Shown here: positions 1 through 5,575 of the stretch, piece after piece
Layout of the letters: every line of letters starts with the position of its first letter
How positions within the stretch are numbered: the stretch's first letter is position 1
NCBI GenBank assembly: GCA_036008685.1
Contig: DASYNF010000200.1
Span: 1-8,492, forward strand
From: Actinomadura_C sp036008685
GTDB taxonomy: Bacteria; Actinomycetota; Actinomycetes; Streptosporangiales; Streptosporangiaceae
Direction of reading: 5' to 3'
DNA: 8,492 bases
Made by a program: the position numbers and the translations under genes
The notes under the pieces: generated by a model
The model's database searches: none
Seen by the model: the letters and a program-made list of their open reading frames with translations, nothing else
What the model was told of the DNA's origin: nothing

Positions 1-140
1 AGACGGACCACGGCCTCTCGTACCCGCAGGTGGATCTCTTCCGGGAACGGCTGATGCCCGAGGACCCGGCGGACCTGTGGACGACGGGGCCTGACATCGC
101 CCGCGCCGGCGACTGGTGGCTGGCGACGAGGAGGAGCTGA
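1..140 (+). CDS. C-terminal end of an unrecognised protein (partial)
   Basis: This is an open frame entering from the left edge, with codons starting at position 3 and a TGA at 138-140; the other two plus frames stop inside it. Nearly all its codons end in G or C, which supports real coding. It encodes about 45 residues, mostly hydrophilic, rich in D, W and R, and ending DWWLATRRS. I do not recognise the family. Its last codons contain GAGGAGG, the ribosome-binding site of the GNAT gene that starts 4 bp after the stop, so the two genes are probably co-transcribed and translationally coupled. Confidence 0.65.
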   Translation, partial: TDHGLSYPQVDLFRERLMPEDPADLWTTGPDIARAGDWWLATRRS

Positions 141-144
141 CTCC

Positions 145-705
145 ATGGACCCAATCGAGATTCAGCTGTTGCCCGCCACCGCGAGCGCCGACGTGACCGT
201 CATGGAACGGATCACCGACCTGATCAACCAGGTCTACACGGTGGCCGAGGACGGGCTGTGGGTCGACGACGCCGTCCGTACGACGGTGGACGAGGTCGCC
301 GGCCTGACCCGTGCCGGACAGATCGCCGTAGCGCGCCTGAACGGGCGGATCGTCGGCTGCGTCCGCGTCCGGCGTCTGGACGGCGATAAGGGCGAATTCG
401 GGATGCTCGCCGCCGATTCCGGTCACCGCGGTGCCGGCATCGGCCGGGAGTTGATTCGCTTCGCCGAGCGGAAGAGCCGGCAGGACGGGCTCACCACCAT
501 GCGGCTCGAGTTGCTGGTTCCCCGCAACTGGTCACATCCGTCAAAGGAATTCCTGGCCGCCTGGTACACCCGCATCGGCTATCGGATCCTCCGTACCGCG
601 ACCATCGACGAGACCTATCCGGCTTTGGCTCCGCTCCTGGCGACACCTTGCGGCTTCGCGATCTATGAAAAGGACCTGGCGGGCCTGAACGACGCCGGGC
701 GGTAA
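145..705 (+). CDS. GNAT family N-acetyltransferase
   Basis: This 186-residue protein probably transfers an acetyl group from acetyl-CoA to an amine on an unknown substrate in the cytoplasm. The acetyl-CoA-binding motif A is visible at residues 85-103: FGMLAADSGHRGAGIGREL holds the R-G-x-G-I-G pyrophosphate loop after a beta strand. The C-terminal Y-T-R-I-G-Y motif at residues 141-146 matches the usual motif B ending. Length is normal for a single GNAT domain, with a slightly long N-terminus. The ATG at 145 is set by GAGGAGG at 130-136, which lies inside the end of the upstream gene, with 8 bp spacing. The 4-bp gap to the upstream gene suggests an operon. Family assignment is firm; the substrate cannot be inferred. 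Confidence 0.92.
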   Translation: MDPIEIQLLPATASADVTVMERITDLINQVYTVAEDGLWVDDAVRTTVDEVAGLTRAGQIAVARLNGRIVGCVRVRRLDGDKGEFGMLAADSGHRGAGIGRELIRFAERKSRQDGLTTMRLELLVPRNWSHPSKEFLAAWYTRIGYRILRTATIDETYPALAPLLATPCGFAIYEKDLAGLNDAGR

Positions 706-719
706 CGCCGCCGCGCTCT

Positions 720-749
720 GAAGCCGTACGGGAGGAAGCCGTACGGGAG
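720..749 (+). repeat. 15-bp perfect tandem duplication
   Basis: The unit GAAGCCGTACGGGAG occurs twice without a gap (720-734 and 735-749). The unit is five codons long and in frame with the NADAR-like relic that follows, reading EAVRE twice. It looks like a slippage or duplication event at the 5' edge of a decayed gene. Confidence 0.9.
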
Positions 750-836
750 CGGGCTCCGAATCGGGCCACGTTCGCGCAGCACCCAGAGCTCGCCGACCGC
801 CTCCTGGATACCGGCGACGCCATGCTCAACCGGTCC
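720..836 (+). pseudogene. Relic of a NADAR (YbiA-like) domain protein
   Basis: In the frame with codons starting at 720, positions 771-827 encode FAQHPELADRLLDTGDAML. This resembles the conserved C-terminal stretch of NADAR/YbiA-like proteins, usually of the form KFxQ(H/N)PxLxxxLLxTGDxxLVEASPxDxxWGxG. Here the match stops right after the ML, where VEAS would be expected, and no upstream NADAR sequence remains because the GNAT gene ends at 705. About 20-30 residues therefore survive of a domain of roughly 150. NADAR proteins are N-glycosidases, acting on riboflavin-pathway intermediates or ADP-ribosylated nucleobases. The relic cannot be functional. The frame stays open into the antisense of the VOC gene, but that part has no recognisable content. 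The match is from memory of the family pattern and is short. Confidence 0.5.
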
Positions 837-914
837 GCAGCCACCACCCCGTGCCGACGGCACGGCGCTCATCCAGCCGTGTCGCTGTTACCACCGTCCA
901 TGGTCCGCTCCGAC

Positions 915-1289
915 TCAGCCCTGACGGGGTCGGTTCCGCAGCACACAGAACTCGTTGCCCTCGGGGTCGGCGAGCACGACGAACGGGTCGGCGTCGGTCT
1001 GGCCGATGTCGACGCGGCGCGCGCCCAACGCGACCAGCCGGTCGGCCTCGGCGTCGACGTCGCCTTCGGTGTTGAGGTCGGGATGGTTGCGATTCTTGTC
1101 CCGCTTGGGATGCGGGGTGGGCTGTAGCCAGACGGTCAGAGCATCCGAGCCGGCGCCGTCGGGCGGGTAGAGCTTGGCGGAGCCGTCCTCGCCGGCGTCG
1201 ACCCGGTAGCCCAGGACCTGCGACCAGAAACGCGCCATGACGTCGACGTCGTGCACGTCAAGGGTCCATTGGGTGATCCGACTGACCAT
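915..1289 (-). CDS. VOC family protein (Glyoxalase_6-like)
   Basis: This 124-residue protein has one vicinal-oxygen-chelate module pair. The first beta-alpha-beta unit begins ITQWTLDVHDVDVMARFWSQ (residues 5-24) and has the typical FWSQVLGYRV run. The middle KNRNHPDL (residues 65-72) carries the His usual in this subfamily, and the C-terminal DPEGNEFCVL (residues 108-117) carries the conserved Glu. VOC proteins are small metal-dependent enzymes or resistance and binding proteins, and the reaction here is unknown. The start is fixed by AGGAGG at 1297-1302 (plus coordinates), 7 bp from the ATG. It is transcribed away from the phosphotransferase at 1499, and a 17-bp palindrome lies in the shared intergenic gap. 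Family call is strong. Confidence 0.92.
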   Translation of the reverse strand: MVSRITQWTLDVHDVDVMARFWSQVLGYRVDAGEDGSAKLYPPDGAGSDALTVWLQPTPHPKRDKNRNHPDLNTEGDVDAEADRLVALGARRVDIGQTDADPFVVLADPEGNEFCVLRNRPRQG

Positions 1290-1437
1290 TGCGATGCCTC
1301 CTCTGCGTCAGGACCGACGCTGTCGCAGTTCCCACCGGGTCGTGATGTAGACCTCCCCTGGAGACTTTCATCGGATCTACGACTGCAGCGGTTTCCTCGG
1401 GGCGAGTGAACATGTGCAGGTGCGCCAGATCCTCCCG

Positions 1438-1454
1438 GGCGTTCGACGAACGCC
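1438..1454. promoter_or_regulatory. Perfect 17-bp palindrome, possible operator
   Basis: GGCGTTCGACGAACGCC is two 8-bp inverted arms around a single central A. It lies in the 209-bp gap between the divergent VOC and phosphotransferase genes, 44 bp upstream of the proposed phosphotransferase ATG. Size and symmetry fit a binding site for a dimeric regulator such as a TetR or MarR type. No regulator gene is adjacent. No T-run follows on either strand, so a terminator is less likely. No clear -35/-10 pair was found beside it. Confidence 0.4.
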
Positions 1455-1498
1455 AAAACCCTTTGTGCGGCAGGGGGAATGACCTCCACACTCTGAGG

Positions 1499-2410
1499 AT
1501 GGTCGAGAGCCCGCACATCGACGGGCGCGCCGGGATCCATGCGCGGCTGGTGAAGCGGCTGGTCGCGACCCAGTTCCCGCAGTGGAGCGACCTTCCGGTC
1601 ACACCGGTCGAGGTCGACGGATGGGACAACCGCACCTACCGCCTCGGTGGCGAGATGACGGCGCGTCTTCCGACCGCCGCGCACTACGCCCCGGCGGTCG
1701 ACAAGGAACATCGTTGGCTGCCGCTTCTCGCGCCGTCGTTGCCGGTTGCCGTTCCGGTGCCGCTGGCGAAGGGGGCTCCGGGCGAGGGATACCCGTTCAG
1801 CTGGTCGATCCGCGGCTGGCTGGAGGGCGAGACCGCGAGCCTGGACCGCATCGGCGACCTGTCCGGGTTCGCGACCTCGGTCGCCGGCTTCATCCTTGGC
1901 CTGCAGCGCATCGACGCGACGGGCGGGCCGCAGGCGGGGGCGCACAGCTTCCATCGGGGCGCGTCGCTCGCCTACTACGACGACGAGACCCGCCGTTCCC
2001 TCGCCGTGTTGGACGGCCGCATCGACACCGACCGGGCATCGGCTGTGTGGGACGCCGCCCTCGAGGCGGCCTGGCCGGGGCCACCGGTGTGGTTCCACGG
2101 CGACGTTGCCAGCGGCAACCTGCTGGTCAGGAACGGAAGGCTGGCTGCCGTCATCGACTTCGGGACATCAGGCGTCGGCGATCCCGCCTGCGATCTGGTG
2201 ATCGCGTGGACGATGTTCTCGGGCGACAGCCGGGAGATCTTCCGCAGCGCTGTCGGTCAGGACCCCGCCACGTGGGCACGGGCTCGCGGCTGGGCACTGT
2301 GGAAGGCACTGATCGGCCTGGCCGAGGACATCGACACGGGAGAGAAGCCGGCTGCGGGCAACCGTCGCGTGATCGACGAAGTCCTGGCCGACCACGATCG
2401 TGCCGGCTGA
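1499..2410 (+). CDS. Aminoglycoside phosphotransferase (APH) family protein
   Basis: This 303-residue kinase-like protein probably phosphorylates a small hydroxylated molecule using a nucleotide. The catalytic-loop motif HGDVASGN is at residues 200-207, giving the proposed base D202 and metal ligand N207. The metal-binding DFG-like segment VIDFGTSGVGDPACDL places D220 in the usual spot. The N-terminus (LVKRLVATQFPQWSDLPVTP, then DGWDNRTYRLGGEMTARLP) is typical of a widespread actinobacterial subfamily that has not, to my knowledge, been shown to give antibiotic resistance. The open frame extends to 1406, but the extra 31 residues lack coding-like composition and contain the palindrome, so ATG 1499 is preferred. 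GAGG touches this ATG directly, so the ribosome site is poor and the start is only moderately certain. Coding signal of a broken gene begins right at its stop. Confidence 0.88.
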   Translation: MVESPHIDGRAGIHARLVKRLVATQFPQWSDLPVTPVEVDGWDNRTYRLGGEMTARLPTAAHYAPAVDKEHRWLPLLAPSLPVAVPVPLAKGAPGEGYPFSWSIRGWLEGETASLDRIGDLSGFATSVAGFILGLQRIDATGGPQAGAHSFHRGASLAYYDDETRRSLAVLDGRIDTDRASAVWDAALEAAWPGPPVWFHGDVASGNLLVRNGRLAAVIDFGTSGVGDPACDLVIAWTMFSGDSREIFRSAVGQDPATWARARGWALWKALIGLAEDIDTGEKPAAGNRRVIDEVLADHDRAG

Positions 2411-2826
2411 CTCACCACCTGGATGAGATCGAGGCGCGCTTCGCCGCCGCCGTCGAAGGGCGTACGAGCAGGGACGAGGTCGACCGGTGGGCCGGCCGCC
2501 GGCTCAGCGACGACTCCATTGAGCTGGGATGACCTGTCGTGGTGGGCCCTGGATCTCCTTCATGGCATCGTCACCGTCGCCTTCGAGCCGGCCGGCGTGT
2601 ACGAGTTCGTCGACAGGGCAGACCCGAAACGGGTCTACGAGGCCGTCGTCGACGAGGTGATCCAGGCCGAGATCGGCACCCCGCCGGGGCGGGTCGTCCT
2701 CACCGCCGGCCGTACGAGAACGTGGACGAACGCAGGTTCGGGGACATCGTGATTCGCGCGGTGCGGGAACTGTGCGAGCACCTTCAAGCAGAGGCGGAAA
2801 ACCGCTTGGCCGACGGCGTCACCTGA
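2407..2826 (+). pseudogene. Frameshifted hypothetical gene or two gene pieces
   Basis: Strong G/C third-position bias follows three successive stretches. Positions 2407 to about 2515 read LTHHLDEIEARF...DEVDRWAGRRLSDD, with no ATG, GTG or TTG start near. About 2519-2711 in a second frame reads LSWDDLSWWALDLLHGI and then VYEFVDRADPKRVYEAVVDE, a frame that closes at 2752. About 2712-2826, back in the first frame, reads RPYENVDERRFGDIVIRAVR...LADGVT and a TGA. The first two pieces together resemble short actinobacterial conserved hypothetical proteins (DEVDRWA...DD plus WDDLSWWALDLLHGI). I do not recognise the rest. Two shifts in opposite directions could be mutations in one gene, a junction of two remnants, or sequencing errors. 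Function unknown. Confidence 0.55.
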
Positions 2827-2870
2827 GCCCAAGGTCCAGAGCACGCCGAGCAGATGACAGGACGGAGCGG

Positions 2871-3398
2871 ATGCGTCAGTTCGAGGTGCGTCGTCTCACG
2901 GAGCACGAGTGGCAGATCTGGCGCGACGTCCGGCTTGCCGCGCTCCGTGACGCACCCGACGCCTTCCACTCCACCTTGGAGCGGGAACAGGCCTATGACC
3001 AGGCCAGATGGCGAGACATGGCGAAGCCGGCCTGGGGAGTCAAGGTCGTCGCGTTCGCGGGTGACTCGCCGGTCGGCGTCGTCGGCGGATACGTCTGCCA
3101 AGAGGTCGAGGGCGCGGTGGATCTGTTCGGCATGTGGGTTTCGCCCGCTGCTCGCGGGTCGGGCGTCGGCGCCGAGCTCGTGCGTGAGGTCATCGCCTGG
3201 GCGAACGAGCGTGACTACGCCGAGATGAGGCTGTGGGTCGTCGATGGAAATGAACACGCCCAGCGCTTGTACGTACGGCTGGGGTTCACGGCGACCGACG
3301 AGTTCTCCGCACATCCACGCGATCGCAGCGCCCGCTACCAGCTCATGATCCGCGATCTCCGCGAGCCGGAGATGACCTTCGAACGCTCAACCGGGTGA
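2871..3398 (+). CDS. GNAT family N-acetyltransferase
   Basis: This 175-residue protein has a single GNAT fold. Motif A is at residues 87-104 (GMWVSPAARGSGVGAELV), with the R-G-S-G-V-G acetyl-CoA loop. Motif B is NEHAQRLYVRLGF at residues 127-139, the usual Asn and the Y-x-R-x-G-F ending. The substrate is unknown. The ATG at 2871 is chosen over the longer open frame starting at 2772, because AGGA at 2859-2862 gives 8-bp spacing and the family normally starts at this (M)xxFEVRxL strand. It ends with a somewhat long polar tail. Part of its motif B region (3246-3302) is duplicated at 5055-5111 as a GNAT relic. A 155-bp gap separates it from the methyltransferase, so the two may not share a transcript. 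Confidence 0.92.
   Translation: MRQFEVRRLTEHEWQIWRDVRLAALRDAPDAFHSTLEREQAYDQARWRDMAKPAWGVKVVAFAGDSPVGVVGGYVCQEVEGAVDLFGMWVSPAARGSGVGAELVREVIAWANERDYAEMRLWVVDGNEHAQRLYVRLGFTATDEFSAHPRDRSARYQLMIRDLREPEMTFERSTG
3246..3302 (+). repeat. 57-bp block shared with 5055-5111 (copy 1)
   Basis: This segment of the GNAT gene aligns without gaps to 5055-5111 at 52 of 57 positions, in the same orientation and 1809 bp apart. Identity falls sharply on both sides. The block encodes the motif B region GNEHAQRLYVRLGFTATDE, so paralogy of two GNAT genes explains it. Confidence 0.9.
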
Positions 3399-3553
3399 CA
3401 CGCCTGTGAGCCGCGCTTTGTCCAAGTGGTCGTTCATACGAAGACGACGGTTCTGTACGACATGACTCCCGGCACCTGTAACGGATCGGTCGTGTTCCGA
3501 GCTTTCCCCTATGGGTACTGACGGCAGCGATCACCTCGTGAAAGGTTCTTACC

Positions 3554-4375
3554 GTGATGTATCAGGGCACCAGCCCTTCCGGGGACTCGGCGATCCGCGG
3601 AGTCGGCCGAGGCCGGCCTCAGTCCGCGCGAGTATGGAACTACTGGCTGGGCGGTAAGGACTGCTACAAGGTGGATCGCGAGCTCGGGGACAAGGTGGCG
3701 CGGCTCGTCCCCGGGATCGTCGACTCGGCGCGCGCCGACCGGGCCTTCCTCCGCCGCTCGGTGCGATACGTCGGCGGACAGAAAGGCATCCGGCAATACC
3801 TGGACATCGGCACCGGGCTGCCTACCATGGACAACACCCATGAAGTGGCTCAGCGCGTCGCCCCAGAGTCACGAATCGTGTACGTCGACAACGACCCCCT
3901 GGTTCTGGCCCACGCCCGGGCCCTGCTCAAGGGCGCTCCTGAAGGCCGCACCGACTACCTTGACACTGATGTGCGCGACCCGGAGAAGATCCTGGACGCC
4001 GCCGCCGCGACCCTGGACTTCACCGAACCCGTCGCGCTCATGCTGCTCGCCGTCATGCACTTCATCACCGACGCCGAAGAGGCTTACGGAATCGTGCGGC
4101 GGCTCATGGCCGCCTTGCCCTCCGGGAGCCATCTCGTCCTGACGCACGCCTGTATCGAGGCCGAGACGACACCGGCCGCCGTCCGCACCTGGAATGAGAG
4201 CGGTACGCCCACCCCGATCAAGGCTCGCACCCGCAGCGAGATCGCTGAGTTCTTCGATGGGCTCGAACTGGTCGAGCCCGGCGTCGTGTCGTGCCCGCAC
4301 TGGCGGCCTGAGCCCAACCCCTGGGGTGTGGCCGGCGAGGTCATGACCTTCTGCGGAGTCGCGAGAAAACCCTAG
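3554..4375 (+). CDS. SAM-dependent methyltransferase, SAV2177/DUF574 family
   Basis: This is a 273-residue protein of the Methyltransf_19 type, abundant in actinomycetes. The family hallmark SARVWNYWLGGKDCYKVDRE is at residues 24-43. SAM-binding motif I is YLDIGTGLPT (82-91), followed by VYVDNDP (109-115) with the acidic residue at the end of strand 2. LAVMHFITD (165-173) and LVLTHA (194-199) follow. Length is normal for the family. The family hallmark usually reads Y-x-LGGK-D-N/H; here the residue after D is C, a minor variation. The physiological substrate of this family is largely unknown. GTG 3554 (8 bp after GAAAGG at 3540-3545) or ATG 3557 can both start it. The 155-bp upstream gap is likely to contain its promoter, but no convincing -35/-10 pair could be picked. 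Confidence 0.93.
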   Translation: MMYQGTSPSGDSAIRGVGRGRPQSARVWNYWLGGKDCYKVDRELGDKVARLVPGIVDSARADRAFLRRSVRYVGGQKGIRQYLDIGTGLPTMDNTHEVAQRVAPESRIVYVDNDPLVLAHARALLKGAPEGRTDYLDTDVRDPEKILDAAAATLDFTEPVALMLLAVMHFITDAEEAYGIVRRLMAALPSGSHLVLTHACIEAETTPAAVRTWNESGTPTPIKARTRSEIAEFFDGLELVEPGVVSCPHWRPEPNPWGVAGEVMTFCGVARKP

Positions 4376-4378
4376 GGG

Positions 4379-4396
4379 CCTTCGGAGTCACGAAGG
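4379..4396 (+). terminator. Weak hairpin after the methyltransferase gene
   Basis: CCTTCG and CGAAGG form a 6-bp stem around a 6-nt loop, beginning 3 bp after the methyltransferase stop. There is no T-run after it, so termination is uncertain; transcription may continue into the AhpD-like gene 63 bp downstream. Confidence 0.3.
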
Positions 4397-4438
4397 ATTC
4401 CCTGGCCTGCGGCCGACGATCAACTGGAGGATGGCGCC

Positions 4439-4981
4439 ATGGCACATATCGACCTGGGTGTGGACGAGCAGACGCACCCTGGGATCACCGGTCTTCTGGC
4501 GTTCCGGCCGGAGACCGCCAAGCCGCTCAACGAGCTGGCGGAGGTGCTGCTGCGCGGGCCGCATTCGCTGACGCCGGGAGAGCGTGAGCTGATCGCCGCC
4601 TATGTGTCCGGGCTCAACGACTGCACGTTCTGCTACGCGTCGCATTCGGCCTCCGCCACCGCGCAACTCGACGCGGACATGCCCCTGGTCGACCAGGTGG
4701 TCGATGATCTGGATTCGGCACCGGTGTCCGCGAAGCTACGCGCCCTGCTGCGCATCGCCGGCACCGTCCGCGACGACGGACGCAAGGTCACGACCGAACT
4801 CGTCGCCACGGCCCGCGCCGAGGGCGCCACCGACCTGGAGATCCACGACACCGTGCTGATCGCAGCGGCGTTCTCCATGTACAACCGGTACGTCGATGGC
4901 CTCGGCACGCTGGCACCCGACAGCCCCCACATGTACGCACAGGCGTCCAGACGCATCATCGAGTTCGGCTACAGACGCTGA
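4439..4981 (+). CDS. Peroxidase-related / carboxymuconolactone decarboxylase (AhpD-like) protein
   Basis: This 180-residue all-helical protein belongs to the AhpD/CMD superfamily, probably the uncharacterised 'peroxidase-related enzyme' branch. The redox motif is visible at residues 61-69, DCTFCYASH: C62-x-x-C65 with His69 four residues later. It is preceded by LTPGERELIAAYVSGLN (44-60), the typical helix with glutamates before the CxxC. In AhpD-like proteins the two cysteines cycle as thiol/disulfide and the nearby Glu and His assist proton transfer, so a role in peroxide or thiol redox defence is likely but inferred. GGAGG at 4426-4430, 8 bp away, fixes the ATG at 4439; an out-of-frame ATG at 4431 is ignored. 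It could be co-transcribed with the methyltransferase. Confidence 0.9.
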   Translation: MAHIDLGVDEQTHPGITGLLAFRPETAKPLNELAEVLLRGPHSLTPGERELIAAYVSGLNDCTFCYASHSASATAQLDADMPLVDQVVDDLDSAPVSAKLRALLRIAGTVRDDGRKVTTELVATARAEGATDLEIHDTVLIAAAFSMYNRYVDGLGTLAPDSPHMYAQASRRIIEFGYRR

Positions 4982-5036
4982 CCAGGTCGTGGCGGGTCGC
5001 TCCGCTCCCCGGGGTGAACGACTTCAAGTACGCATA

Positions 5037-5153
5037 AGGTTCAGATCTCGCCGAGGAAATGAACGAGCTCAGCGCCTGTACCTACGGCTGGGGTTCACGG
5101 CGACCGACGAGCTTGAGATCGACGGGGCGGGTCAGAACAGAATGCCTTTATAA
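5037..5153 (+). pseudogene. C-terminal relic of a GNAT acetyltransferase
   Basis: In the frame ending at TAA 5151-5153 the sequence reads GNERAQRLYLRLGFTATDE followed by LEIDGAGQNRMPL. The first part is the motif B region of a GNAT, nearly the same as residues 126-144 of the GNAT at 2871-3398. No motif A, start codon or upstream GNAT sequence remains; the AhpD-like gene ends at 4981 and the sequence between is not recognisable. Upstream of 5055 the similarity drops to a few scattered positions. The last 22 bp overlap, in antisense, the 3' end of the putative immunity gene on the minus strand. It cannot make an active enzyme. The relic shows that a second related GNAT gene once stood here or that recombination copied part of one. 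Confidence 0.75.
5055..5111 (+). repeat. 57-bp block shared with 3246-3302 (copy 2)
   Basis: Direct-orientation copy, 52 of 57 identical, of the motif B region of the upstream GNAT gene. The five differences fall in the first half, and the last 28 bp are identical. Both copies diverge abruptly after the shared GACGAG. Confidence 0.9.
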
Positions 5154-5575
5154 GGGTGCGGACGACCCCACCTTTCCTCCCATTGAATCACCGCCGCCTG
5201 CCATTCGAGGAGATCGGGGCGGTATTCGCGAATAAGATTCGGATTATCCGGGATGCCGACCAGGAATCGCCAGTAATTCTCGACTGCGTCCCGAACTTCG
5301 GCGACCGTGAAAATGCCGTGCTCGTGCTCGACCCAATTATTCTGGATACTGATTCCCATGGGGGCGAAGCTCACGGTGTAATTTTCGCTGTCCCAATCCT
5401 CGAACGGCGGCCGGCCAGCCGATACATCGGCGATCATCGCCAGCGCGTCAAGGCACACTCCCTTATAGATAGAAATGCCGGTGATAATCCAGGCACCGAG
5501 CGGCTGATATTTGCCGTCTTCCGCCTGATAGAGCGGAAGTCTCAGATTATCCAGGGAGAACGACATGAAACTCAT
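5132..5575 (-). CDS. Putative immunity protein of an EndoU-type toxin
   Basis: This is an intact 147-residue soluble protein without signal peptide or membrane segment. It is acidic (about 20 D/E against about 11 K/R) and rich in tryptophan (7). The ATG at 5575 is preferred because AGAGG at 5582-5586 (plus coordinates) stands 6 bp upstream; a second in-frame ATG at 5566 is possible. The gene begins inside the 3' end of the EndoU-like toxin remnant, on the same strand, the usual position of an immunity gene in polymorphic toxin loci, so it probably bound and blocked that nuclease. The central pattern (GAWIITGISIYKGVCLDALA, then W-D-S-E-N-Y-T-V..G-I-S-I-Q-N-N, then AVENYWRFL) vaguely resembles YacL/UPF0231-like small proteins, but I cannot confirm a family. 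GC is low for the genome, suggesting transfer. The open frame continues upstream to 5971, but that part belongs to the toxin. Confidence 0.72.
   Translation of the reverse strand: MSFMSFSLDNLRLPLYQAEDGKYQPLGAWIITGISIYKGVCLDALAMIADVSAGRPPFEDWDSENYTVSFAPMGISIQNNWVEHEHGIFTVAEVRDAVENYWRFLVGIPDNPNLIREYRPDLLEWQAAVIQWEERWGRPHPYKGILF

Noticed and set aside
1136..2098. Long minus-strand open frame opposite the VOC and APH genes
   Set aside because: It is antisense to two well-supported genes, arginine- and proline-rich with no domain, and arises from GC-rich third positions.
1499..2410. Antibiotic-resistance kinase
   Set aside because: The APH fold is clear, but this actinobacterial subfamily is broad and nothing in the sequence ties it to a given drug.
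4354..4393. Imperfect direct repeat CGGAGTC(G/A)CGA around the methyltransferase stop
   Set aside because: The unit is about 11 bp, two copies only, one inside the coding sequence; chance is likely, and the local hairpin explains part of it.
5010..5018. CCCCGGGG-type palindrome near 5007-5016 as a terminator of the AhpD-like gene
   Set aside because: It has no loop and no T-run, so it would not fold as an intrinsic terminator.
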